Positions 1 to 5,521 of a stretch of DNA of 5,558 nucleotides are shown one piece after another. Source of the DNA: Clostridia bacterium. GTDB lineage: Bacteria > Bacillota > Clostridia > Christensenellales > Aristaeellaceae. Every line of letters begins with the position of its first letter. The stretch's first letter is position 1. The notes under the pieces were generated by a model. It did not search any database and had not been told where the DNA came from. It saw only the letters and a program-made list of their open reading frames with translations. Position numbers and translations under genes: made by a program. Where the stretch lies: assembly GCA_017537105.1 (NCBI GenBank), contig JAFWBZ010000070.1, positions 1 through 5,558 on the forward strand, in the 5' to 3' direction.

Positions 1-34
1 CGCCGCGAACGCACGGTATCCCGCGTTCGCGGCG
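1..34 (-). terminator. Probable intrinsic terminator hairpin after the ABC importer operon
   Basis: Bases 1-12 and 23-34 are perfect reverse complements (12 bp, very GC-rich) around a 10-base loop. The hairpin begins 22 bases beyond the permease stop codon. In the minus orientation the expected U-tract would fall to the left of base 1, outside the window, so termination is inferred from position and stem strength only. In the plus orientation the stem is followed by a weak, interrupted T-run (cttctt), so a bidirectional role is possible. Confidence 0.6.
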
Positions 35-56
35 CTTCTTCTGTATGCTGTATGGT

Positions 57-1031
57 TTACGCCTTGGCCTTGGACTGCAGCGTGGCCATCAGCACGGCGA
101 AGGCCATGATGGCGCCGCGCACCACGTACTGGGCGTAGATGTCCACGTTCAATATGGTCATGGCGTTGATGACCACGCCCATGAACAGTATGCCCATCAG
201 GGTGCCCCAGGGCTTGCCGATGCCACCCGCCATGCTTGTGCCGCCGATGACGACGGAGGAGATGACGTCGACCTCCCAGCCCTTGCCGAAGCTGTAGGAG
301 CCGGAGGCCACCTGGGCGGAGTGCATGAAGGCCGCCAGCACGCACATCACCTGCACGGCGGCGAATACGATCACCTTGCTCTTGAACACCTTGATGCCGG
401 ACAGGCGGGCGGACTCGGTGTTGCCGCCGATGGCGTACACGGAGCGGCCCGTGGTGGTGTAGGTCATCACGAAGTGGGCGATCAGGAACACGACGATCAG
501 TATGATGGCGGGAATCGGCACCACACCCACCTTGCCGATGCCGATTTTCAAAAACCACTGCGGGAAGGCATTGGCGATGGGGAAGCCCTCGCAGATCATG
601 CCCGCGAGGCCGTACATCACGTTCAGCGTCGCCAGCGTGACGATGAACGCCGGCATGTGGAATTTGTGCTGGGCGAAGGCGTGCAGTGCGCCCATCAGGA
701 TCGCGACGGCCACCGCCACGACGATGCCCACCAGGCAGGCCACCGTGAGGCTGCAGCCCGCGGCCTCCGGCATGTCGCGGCAGAAGCGGGCGACGATGAC
801 GCCGGCCAGCGCCACCTGGGAGCCGATGGACAGGTCGATCTGTCCGGAGACGATCACCATGGTCATGCCGAACGCGATAACGCCCTTGAGAGCCTGGTTG
901 CGCAGGATGTTCATGATGTTGGCCACCGTCAGGAAGTTCGAGCTGACGAGGGACATGATGACGACCAACAGGATCAGCAGGATTTCAATGATGTGGTCTA
1001 AGATCAGGTTCTTGGCTTTGTTCGCGCTCAT
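57..1031 (-). CDS. Sugar-type ABC transporter permease (RbsC-like, CUT2 class)
   Basis: This 324-residue integral membrane protein would form, as a dimer, the channel of a high-affinity importer, receiving substrate from the upstream-encoded binding protein and powered by the ATPase encoded just before it. The length is normal for the BPD_transp_2 (RbsC/XylH/MglC) family. Family landmarks are visible: a conserved SGQIDLSIGS segment at residues 62-71, the cytoplasmic coupling-loop motif GRSVYAIGGNTESARLSGI at 195-213, and GGTSMAGGIGKPWGTLMG at 263-280. Long hydrophobic stretches (about 14-30, 50-62, 95-118, 127-145, 171-190, 219-238, 277-293, 302-317) are consistent with 8-10 membrane spans. 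The start ATG overlaps the ATPase stop as ATGA, and a GGGAG ribosome binding site (1042-1046) sits 10 bases upstream, implying translational coupling. Family is secure; the transported substrate is unknown. Confidence 0.93.
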   Translation of the reverse strand: MSANKAKNLILDHIIEILLILLVVIMSLVSSNFLTVANIMNILRNQALKGVIAFGMTMVIVSGQIDLSIGSQVALAGVIVARFCRDMPEAAGCSLTVACLVGIVVAVAVAILMGALHAFAQHKFHMPAFIVTLATLNVMYGLAGMICEGFPIANAFPQWFLKIGIGKVGVVPIPAIILIVVFLIAHFVMTYTTTGRSVYAIGGNTESARLSGIKVFKSKVIVFAAVQVMCVLAAFMHSAQVASGSYSFGKGWEVDVISSVVIGGTSMAGGIGKPWGTLMGILFMGVVINAMTILNVDIYAQYVVRGAIMAFAVLMATLQSKAKA

Positions 1032-2518
1032 TGCTGTTCATCTCCCATGCTTAATGCGTACAGTCGGTTGATATCCACATCCTCCGGACGGACCTCTCCG
1101 ATCATCCGGCCTTCCTTCATGATCAGGATGCGGTGGCAGACCTCCAGCAGCTCCTCCAGCTCCGAGGAGACGAAGATCGTGGAGACGCCGTTTCGGGACT
1201 GTTCCCAGATGATCTCGAAGATCTGCTGCTTGGCGTTGACGTCGATGCCGCGGGAGGGCTCGTCGTAGAGCATGATCTGCGGCTCGGTGTTCAGCCAGTT
1301 GCCCACGACCACCTTCTGCTGGTTGCCGCCGGAGAGGGAGCTGACCGGCGCGTCGATGTCCGGCACCTTGATGTCCAGCTCCTGCACCTGCTTCGCGGCG
1401 GCGGCATTGCGCTTCTGGCGCACCTCCAGCCAGCCGTTGGAGGTCTTGTCCATGCTGGCGTAGCAGAGGTTGTCCCGGATGGAGTGGATCAGGATCAGCC
1501 CCTCGGCCTTGCGATCCTCGGGCGTGAGCCCCAGCCCCAGCTTCTTCATGGAGACGGGGGAGGCGTGCCGCCCGGCGCGCCTGCCGTTGACCACGACCTC
1601 GCCGCTGTCGTAGGGATCGGCGCCGAAGATGGACTTCAAAAGCTCCGTCCGGCCCGCGCCCAGCATGCCGGCGATGCCCAGCACCTCGCCCCGGTGCAGC
1701 TCGAAGCTGACGTCCTGAAACTTGTTCTTGCGGCTCAGGTGCTTCACCTCGAGCACGGTCTCCTGGCCGGCCAGCACGTCGGCGGGGCGATTGCGGATCT
1801 TCGTCTCGCCGAACATCATGTGGATGATGTCCGCGTGGGAGACGTCCTCCGTGTTGACCTTGCCGATGAAGCAGCCGTCGCGCAGCACGGTGATGGTGTC
1901 CGTGATCTGCGGCACTTCGTGCAGCTTGTGGGAGATGTAGAGGATGATGATGTCCTGCTTCTTCAGCTCCCGGATGACGTCGAACAGGTGCTCCACCTCG
2001 TTGGTGGCCAGGGTGGAGGTGGGCTCATCCAGCATCAGCACACGGGGATGGAAGCTCATGGCCTTGGTGATCTCCACCACCTGGCACTGCCACATGCTCA
2101 GCCGGGAGACCGTTTCCCGGGGATTGATGGTCACGCCCATCCGCTGAAGCAGCTCCGCGGCCATGTCGTTGGCCTTCTTCCAGTCGATCACGGCGCCGCG
2201 CTTCGGCATTCGGCCCAGGAAGATGTTCTCCGCCACGGTCAGGCTGGGAATCAGGCTCATCTCCTGATAGACGGTGGCAAAGCCCCGGTCCAGCGCGTCC
2301 GTGGTGGAGGCGAAGGACAGCCTTTCGTCGTCCAGGAAGAAGCTGCCGGACGTGGGCTGGATCGCGCCGGAAAAGCACTTGACCAGCGTGGACTTGCCCG
2401 ATCCGTTCTTTCCCAGGATCGCGTTGACCTTGCCGCTCTCGAAGGCGACGGTCACGCCGTCCAGCGCAAGACAGCCGGGATACTGTTTGCTGATTTTATC
2501 GGTGCGCAATACGCTCAT
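1028..2518 (-). CDS. Sugar-type ABC transporter ATPase with two fused nucleotide-binding domains (RbsA/MglA-like)
   Basis: This 496-residue cytoplasmic ATPase drives import through the adjacent permease. Domain 1: Walker A GKNGSGKST at residues 36-44, Q-loop at Q85, Walker B LMLDE at 161-165, H-loop H197. Domain 2: the degenerate Walker A typical of the family (GMLGAGRTEL, 284-293), signature LSGGNQQK at 395-402, Walker B with D419-E420, and SSE in place of the H-loop histidine near 451-453, also a family trait. Unusually, the domain 1 signature reads LSMWQCQ (140-146), with Trp143 where Gly or Ala is usual. I chose the ATG at 2518 because homology to RbsA starts there (MSVLRTDKISKQYPG); the frame stays open to a TTG at 2590 but those 24 extra residues look non-coding. 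The ribosome binding site is mediocre: GAGAG 4 bases away, or GGGAAAGG 15 bases away. Confidence 0.93.
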   Translation of the reverse strand: MSVLRTDKISKQYPGCLALDGVTVAFESGKVNAILGKNGSGKSTLVKCFSGAIQPTSGSFFLDDERLSFASTTDALDRGFATVYQEMSLIPSLTVAENIFLGRMPKRGAVIDWKKANDMAAELLQRMGVTINPRETVSRLSMWQCQVVEITKAMSFHPRVLMLDEPTSTLATNEVEHLFDVIRELKKQDIIILYISHKLHEVPQITDTITVLRDGCFIGKVNTEDVSHADIIHMMFGETKIRNRPADVLAGQETVLEVKHLSRKNKFQDVSFELHRGEVLGIAGMLGAGRTELLKSIFGADPYDSGEVVVNGRRAGRHASPVSMKKLGLGLTPEDRKAEGLILIHSIRDNLCYASMDKTSNGWLEVRQKRNAAAAKQVQELDIKVPDIDAPVSSLSGGNQQKVVVGNWLNTEPQIMLYDEPSRGIDVNAKQQIFEIIWEQSRNGVSTIFVSSELEELLEVCHRILIMKEGRMIGEVRPEDVDINRLYALSMGDEQQ

Positions 2519-2623
2519 ATGTCTCTCAATCAACCTTTCCCAGCGCGTGCTTCCAAAGTCCGGGAACCATCCGCCATGACCTGCGGACAATTCCCCGGCT
2601 TTGAAAGCACACCCTGATCTCGA

Positions 2624-2658
2624 GTCCCCGCGCCCCGGGATGGGGCGACGCGGGGGAC
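2624..2658 (-). other. GC-rich hairpin upstream of the ATPase gene
   Basis: Bases 2624-2629 (GTCCCC) and the complementary GGGGAC at 2653-2658 close a stem that continues inward through GCG/CGC and CCCC/GGGG pairs, about 13 bp in all with small bulges, around a 5-base loop. It lies in the gap between the binding-protein and ATPase genes, about 105 bases before the ATPase start. No U-run follows in the transcribed (minus) direction, so it resembles a message-stabilising or translation-modulating structure more than a terminator. Confidence 0.5.
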
Positions 2659-2677
2659 CTCCCCGGATTTGCGGAAA

Positions 2678-2703
2678 GGGAGAATTCCCGATGGAACTCT
2701 CCC
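2678..2703 (-). other. Strong intercistronic hairpin between binding-protein and ATPase genes (possible partial terminator or 3'-end stabiliser)
   Basis: Arms at 2678-2688 and 2693-2703 form an 11-bp stem with a single G-U wobble and a 4-base loop (AUCG in the minus-strand RNA). The stem starts about 60 bases after the binding-protein stop codon and is followed on the minus strand by only UUU then CCGC, too weak for an efficient intrinsic terminator. Its position and strength fit the structures that make binding-protein message exceed transporter message in binding-protein-first operons, by partial termination or by blocking 3' exonucleases. Confidence 0.6.
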
Positions 2704-2719
2704 TCTCCAGTGGAGCATG

Positions 2720-2736
2720 CCGGGCACAGCGCCCGG
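2720..2736 (-). other. Short GC hairpin just after the binding-protein gene
   Basis: CCGGGC at 2720-2725 pairs perfectly with GCCCGG at 2731-2736 around a 5-base loop. Flanking AGCAT/ATGCT segments (within about 2714-2750) could close an outer stem across an internal loop. With the two larger hairpins to its left it gives the 246-base gap 2519-2764 a heavily structured character. No T-run follows, so it is not a convincing terminator by itself. Confidence 0.4.
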
Positions 2737-2764
2737 AGGCTCGCGATGCTTGTGTCAGCCGGGA

Positions 2765-3751
2765 TCAGCCGATGGCGTCAAAGCCGTTGTCGACGCGCCA
2801 GGCGTTCACGGCGTCCTTGTCATAGGCGCTCAGCACGATGCCGTCCAGGAACTCGCACTTGCCCTTGGTTTCGGAGTAGTCGCCGCCCTTGATGGCGTTG
2901 ATCAGCGCGGTCATGGACTTGTAGCCCTGGCCGTAGGGATCCTGGGCCACGACAGCCTTCAGCGGGCTGGCGTCGTCGAGGACCATGCTGGAGATCTGGT
3001 CGGAGCCGTCATGGCCGAAGACCATGATCTGGTCCGCCAGGCCGGCGTTCATGACGGCCATGGTGGAGCCGATGGTGCCGCCGTCGTTCATGGCCAGGAT
3101 GACCTGGGTCTCGGGATGGGCGGTCAGAATGGCGGAAGCGGTCTCCAGGGCGGTGTCCTGCAGCCAGGCGTCCTGATCGGCGACGATCTCATACTTCACG
3201 CCGGCCTCGTCCAGGGCAGCCAGATAGCCCTTCACGCGGGCGCCGGAGTTGTCGGGCAGCAGGGACTTGAACTGCACGATGGCGATGTTCACGGTCTCCT
3301 CCGCGTACTTCTCGAGGATGAACTTCGCGGCTTCGCGGCCCACCAGAAGGCAGTTGGTGTAGTCGTCGGAGGTGTAGCCCGCGACGATGAAGTCTGCGCC
3401 GTTGGCGTTGGTGTTGGTCAGCGCGATCTTCATGCCGGCCTCGTCGGCGGCACGCAGCTGGGCCACGGAGGCATCGCCGTTCAGCGGGGCGATGGCCAGG
3501 CCCTTCACGCCCTGCGCCAGGTAGGTGTTGATCAGCTCGGTCTCCTTCGCCTGGTCGTTGTTGGTGTTGTCGGTCAGGCACTTCACGCCCGCTTCGGCGG
3601 CGGCGTCCTGATAGCCCTTGGTCAGCATGTTCATGAACTGGTCATCCTGGAAGACGATGCCGGCGACGACGATCTCTTCCTCGGCGAAAGCCACGGCGGT
3701 GAGCGTGAGGCACAGCGCCAGGGTCAGCAGAACAGCAAGCAGTTTCTTCAT
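2765..3751 (-). CDS. Periplasmic-type sugar-binding protein of the ABC importer (RbsB-like, Peripla_BP_4)
   Basis: This 328-residue secreted protein captures the substrate and delivers it to the permease. Residues 1-23 are a Sec signal peptide (two Lys, hydrophobic core, predicted cut after AFA), leaving a type I periplasmic-binding fold. Features typical of the RbsB group are an aromatic pair FQDDQF at 34-39, TNTNAN at 112-117, GARVKGY at 170-176, ND at 222-223, GHDGSDQ at 246-252 and VAQDPYGQGY at 268-277; by analogy with RbsB the Arg, Asn, Asp and Gln in these segments would bind ligand. There is no convincing lipobox: the only Cys in the leader (C14) lies mid-helix, preceded by LAL. A ribosome binding site GAAAGGAAGG (3761-3770) is 9 bases before the ATG. 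It is the first gene of the importer operon, with its own promoter at 3838-3867. The ligand could be a sugar, polyol or another small polar molecule. Confidence 0.92.
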   Translation of the reverse strand: MKKLLAVLLTLALCLTLTAVAFAEEEIVVAGIVFQDDQFMNMLTKGYQDAAAEAGVKCLTDNTNNDQAKETELINTYLAQGVKGLAIAPLNGDASVAQLRAADEAGMKIALTNTNANGADFIVAGYTSDDYTNCLLVGREAAKFILEKYAEETVNIAIVQFKSLLPDNSGARVKGYLAALDEAGVKYEIVADQDAWLQDTALETASAILTAHPETQVILAMNDGGTIGSTMAVMNAGLADQIMVFGHDGSDQISSMVLDDASPLKAVVAQDPYGQGYKSMTALINAIKGGDYSETKGKCEFLDGIVLSAYDKDAVNAWRVDNGFDAIG

Positions 3752-3789
3752 GGGTCGATTCCTTCCTTTCCTATTCTTGATGACGTTCT

Positions 3790-3817
3790 ATTACAAGGGC
3801 GCAACGCCCTTCGTAAT
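3790..3817 (-). promoter_or_regulatory. 12-bp hairpin or operator-like inverted repeat in the importer leader
   Basis: ATTAC at 3790-3794 and AAGGGCG at 3795-3801 are complementary to CGCCCTT (3805-3811) and GTAAT (3813-3817), with one bulged base and a 3-base centre. It lies between the promoter and the ribosome binding site of the binding-protein gene, roughly +14 to +41 of the predicted transcript. No U-run follows on either strand, which argues against a terminator. It may be a repressor-binding site or a 5' message-stabilising hairpin; the sequence alone does not decide. Confidence 0.55.
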
Positions 3818-3820
3818 CCC

Positions 3821-3843
3821 TATAAAATGCCAACAGCATTATA
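3821..3843 (-). promoter_or_regulatory. Inverted repeat overlapping the -10 box and start region of the importer promoter
   Basis: The segment has arms TATAAAATGC (3821-3830) and GCATTATA (3836-3843), 5 bp of perfect complementarity (AATGC/GCATT) extending to about 8 bp with one extra A, around a 5-base centre. It includes the whole -10 hexamer and the predicted start site, where a bound repressor would block RNA polymerase. The operator role is an inference; part of the symmetry comes simply from the AT-rich -10 box. Confidence 0.35.
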
Positions 3844-3867
3844 GCACGATCTGCACAGGGAAATCAA
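3838..3867 (-). promoter_or_regulatory. Sigma-A promoter of the ABC importer operon
   Basis: On the minus strand, TTGATT (3862-3867) is separated by 18 bases from a perfect TATAAT (3838-3843), which is preceded by TG one base upstream (an extended -10 element). The predicted transcript starts near 3831, leaving a leader of about 80 bases before the binding-protein ATG. This makes the importer independently transcribed even if some transcripts read through from the gene at 3934-4977. Confidence 0.78.
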
Positions 3868-3872
3868 TAGGA

Positions 3873-3911
3873 TTTAAAAATTTGCCTGCGCCGGACCGCG
3901 CTCGCCCGCAG
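3873..3911 (-). terminator. Possible weak terminator after the methyltransferase-like gene
   Basis: After the stop codon at 3934-3936, the minus strand has an imperfect GC-rich stem closed by CTGCG/CGCAG (3907-3911 with 3886-3890), followed by a run of five T within AAATTTTTAAA (3873-3883). The interior of the stem is poorly matched, so folding strength is doubtful. Position and T-run favour a terminator separating this gene from the importer transcript. Confidence 0.33.
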
Positions 3912-3933
3912 AACTCGAGCGTCACTTTCCGGG

Positions 3934-4977
3934 TCAGCCCTCCAGCACGCCGTACAGCCGCGCCGCCTGCACCATCGCGGCCACGTTTTCGGGCTTCGTG
4001 TTCGCGCCCAGCGCGCAGCCGGAGCTGAGGATCAGCCCGCGCCCGCCGGTGCACTCGATGATGGCCTTCGACTGCCGCAGCACCTGTTCCGGGGTGCCGA
4101 GATACATCGGGTCGCTGGGGTTGACGTTGCCCATGATGACCACGTCCTCCGGCAGCACCCGCCGCGCATGGCCCATGTCCACCTTCCAGTCCAGCTCCAG
4201 CAGCCGCGCGCCGGTGGACCCCATGTCCTCGAGGATCATCGTGGCGTCTCCGCAGATGTGGATGGAGTAGGGCTTGTCCGGCGTCTGCACGGCCTCGACG
4301 ACCTGCTTTTCAAAAGGCATGGCGAACTTGCGATAGGTGGCAGGGGAGACCAGGTTCGGCCCGGCGTAGGAATCGCCCATGCTGGTGCAGTGGGAAATAT
4401 CGCGCATGGCCTTGGCGAAGATGATGTGCGCCTGGGTCGCCCACTCCAGCGCGTCGAGAATGACGTCCTCGTCCTCCGTCAGCAGGTCGCACATGAAATC
4501 CTGGGGCCCGCGTAGCAGCGCCAGCACGTCGAAGGGGCCCTGGTCCGCGCGGCCCATGATGAACACGTGGTCGCCGATCATGTCCATCAGCCGCTGGGCG
4601 GTCTCCATCCACTCGCACAGCCGGCCGTCCTTTTCGGGGTCCGGCAGCCTGAGCCCGGGAACGTCCCGCAGGTCCTCCACGGCGGGGTGCCGCTCGTCCA
4701 CCACGGCCACGGAATCCGGCCTGAATATCACCTTCGCGCCGCAGGCCTCCGCCAGCGTGGCGTCGTCCACGTCGATGACGCATCCGTCGTAGCCGTATTT
4801 CTCCTGGCACACGCGATGGCTCTCCGCCATCAGCCGGGGATTCCGGTTGATCTGGCCGATGTCGTAGCCGTTGGTCTTGGCGGAGAACAGAAAGCTCTGC
4901 GGGATGACCGGTACGCGGTCCGGCACGCGGCCGTTCAGCACGGCCTGAACGCGCTCCAGCGATGTCATTTCACCCAT
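3934..4977 (-). CDS. Uroporphyrinogen-decarboxylase-superfamily protein, MtaA/CmuA-type corrinoid methyltransferase-like
   Basis: This 347-residue cytoplasmic protein has the URO-D TIM-barrel architecture and the zinc-site pattern of MtaA/CmuA-type methyltransferases: His240-x-Cys242 in HICGD and a distal Cys321 in LSSGCALGANTKPEN. In characterised members these three residues bind a zinc that activates a thiol acceptor for methyl transfer from a methyl-corrinoid protein. Other family landmarks are GRADQGPFD (142-150), GDSYAGPNLVSP (201-212) and MGNVNPSD (282-289). True HemE features, such as the N-terminal RxAGRY-like motif, are absent, so heme synthesis is unlikely. A strong ribosome binding site AGGAGGG (4985-4991) lies 7 bases before the chosen ATG, favouring Met1 over Met4. 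It is divergent from an AraC-type regulator and upstream of a sugar-type importer, suggesting demethylation of an imported compound. No corrinoid protein or partner methyltransferase is in view, so the exact reaction and acceptor are unknown. Confidence 0.87.
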   Translation of the reverse strand: MGEMTSLERVQAVLNGRVPDRVPVIPQSFLFSAKTNGYDIGQINRNPRLMAESHRVCQEKYGYDGCVIDVDDATLAEACGAKVIFRPDSVAVVDERHPAVEDLRDVPGLRLPDPEKDGRLCEWMETAQRLMDMIGDHVFIMGRADQGPFDVLALLRGPQDFMCDLLTEDEDVILDALEWATQAHIIFAKAMRDISHCTSMGDSYAGPNLVSPATYRKFAMPFEKQVVEAVQTPDKPYSIHICGDATMILEDMGSTGARLLELDWKVDMGHARRVLPEDVVIMGNVNPSDPMYLGTPEQVLRQSKAIIECTGGRGLILSSGCALGANTKPENVAAMVQAARLYGVLEG

Positions 4978-4996
4978 GGGAAAGCCCTCCTCGCGC

Positions 4997-5025
4997 TTGA
5001 CACTTTACAGAATCTATTATAATAT
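4997..5025 (+). promoter_or_regulatory. Promoter of the AraC-type regulator gene
   Basis: A perfect -35 TTGACA (4997-5002) is followed after 17 bases by TAATAT (5020-5025); a TATAAT at 5018-5023 with 15-base spacing is an alternative register. The predicted start is near 5032, about 22 bases before the first ATG. The -35 box lies only a few bases from the ribosome binding site of the divergent gene. Confidence 0.65.
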
Positions 5026-5040
5026 ATTGATATAATTCTG
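5008..5040. promoter_or_regulatory. Dyad element spanning the shared -10 region of two divergent promoters
   Basis: CAGAAT (5008-5013) and ATTCTG (5035-5040) are perfect inverted arms 21 bases apart, extendable outward with one mismatch to about 5005-5043. A second repeat, ATTATA (5016-5021) with TATAAT (5031-5036), lies inside but has a slightly different centre. The arms bracket the overlapping -10 boxes, a plausible site for a dimeric regulator. AraC-family proteins more often use direct repeats, and AT-rich DNA gives short palindromes by chance, so this is tentative. Confidence 0.38.
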
Positions 5041-5047
5041 CAATCAA
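5019..5047 (-). promoter_or_regulatory. Promoter of the methyltransferase-like gene
   Basis: On the minus strand TTGATT (5042-5047) is separated by 17 bases from TATTAT (5019-5024). An alternative pair is TTGCAG with TATAAT after 16 bases, ending at 5018. The predicted start near 5012 gives a leader of about 35 bases containing the AGGAGGG ribosome binding site. The -10 box is essentially the same base pairs as that of the divergent regulator promoter. Confidence 0.5.
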
Positions 5048-5053
5048 GAATAC

Positions 5054-5521
5054 ATGGAGTACAATATTATAATGAATGTTAATAAAAGGCCGGAGGCGGC
5101 GATCCGATGGTGGGACGAATATGAGAATGACAGGGACCGCGTCGTGCTGACGCAGGAGGAACTGTTCATTCCCGGCCTTCGGACCTTCGGGCACCAAATC
5201 ATGCGCAGCGCGGCCCCGGCGCTTCCGCTCCACTACCACGAGGATGCCTTTGAGGTGGTGCTGGTCACGGAGGGCGACCTGACCTTTTCCTCGGGGGACG
5301 CGGAGTTTCATCCGAGGGTGGGGGAGGCGTATCTGGTGCAGCCGGACGTGCCGCACTCCACGCGGGACAAGCCGATGACTCTTGGAGAGATCTACTGGCT
5401 GCAGCTGGAGGACACCTGCGCGGAGCCCCTGTACCTGTCCCGGCAGGCGGGACGGACATTGTTTGCATCCGCTGGATCTCAGTTCAGTGCTATGAGATCG
5501 TACTGCCTAACGGCAAAGTAA
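5054..5521 (+). CDS. AraC-family regulator, cupin sensor domain only (3' part replaced by foreign sequence)
   Basis: The N-terminal part matches an AraC_binding cupin domain: LHYHEDAFEVVLVTEGDLTF (residues 59-78) gives the first metal or ligand motif, and GEAYLVQPDVPHSTRDKP (90-107) the second. In full-length relatives this domain binds an effector and is followed by about 100 residues with two helix-turn-helix motifs, ending near 280-300 residues. Here the open frame stops at 155 residues, and the natural sequence seems to end at about residue 139 (near 5470), where GC content drops and another gene fragment begins. The last 16 or so residues are therefore probably not native. The start is uncertain: ATG 5054 has no clear ribosome binding site, while ATG 5072 has GGAG 12 bases upstream. 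Divergent placement suggests it controls the 3934-4977 gene and perhaps the importer. Confidence 0.75.
   Translation: MEYNIIMNVNKRPEAAIRWWDEYENDRDRVVLTQEELFIPGLRTFGHQIMRSAAPALPLHYHEDAFEVVLVTEGDLTFSSGDAEFHPRVGEAYLVQPDVPHSTRDKPMTLGEIYWLQLEDTCAEPLYLSRQAGRTLFASAGSQFSAMRSYCLTAK
5459..5475. other. Sequence junction: regulator gene fused to unrelated DNA
   Basis: Up to about 5470 the frame of 5054 reads as AraC-type regulator; from about 5464 a different frame (codons starting at 5464) reads as another protein family with no start codon of its own. By hand count GC is about 70% over 5401-5460 and 48% over 5464-5558. The exact breakpoint cannot be fixed because the two sequences may share a few bases. 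No insertion-sequence end or target duplication is visible. Confidence 0.65.

Noticed and set aside
2519..2590. A 24-residue N-terminal extension of the ATPase from a TTG codon at 2590
   Set aside because: The extension has no similarity to RbsA-type N-termini, which begin at the ATG at 2518, and TTG is a weaker start.
1133..2617. A 494-residue open frame on the plus strand opposite the ATPase gene
   Set aside because: It is antisense to a gene with every ABC ATPase motif, its His/Asp/Gly/Val-rich translation is typical of the complement of GC-rich coding DNA, and it resembles no family.
2530..2727. A 65-residue minus-strand open frame in the gap before the ATPase
   Set aside because: Its sequence is low-quality, Arg/Gly/Pro-rich translation of hairpin DNA, with no clear ribosome binding site and overlap with the ATPase start region.
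3790..3817. The leader hairpin as an intrinsic terminator
   Set aside because: No U-run follows on either strand, and it lies between a promoter and the ribosome binding site of the same gene.
2669..3844. A 391-residue open frame on the plus strand opposite the binding-protein gene
   Set aside because: Same reasoning: it shadows a well-supported gene, is rich in Gly, Val, His and Asp, and has no recognisable domain.
3934..4977. Annotation as heme-pathway uroporphyrinogen decarboxylase (HemE)
   Set aside because: The HemE N-terminal arginine-rich substrate motif is absent, and the HxC...C zinc triad indicates the methyltransferase branch of the superfamily.
5031..5036. A second TATAAT as an additional regulator promoter
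   Set aside because: No -35-like hexamer lies at 16-18 bases; the nearest candidate, TTTACA, is 21 bases away.
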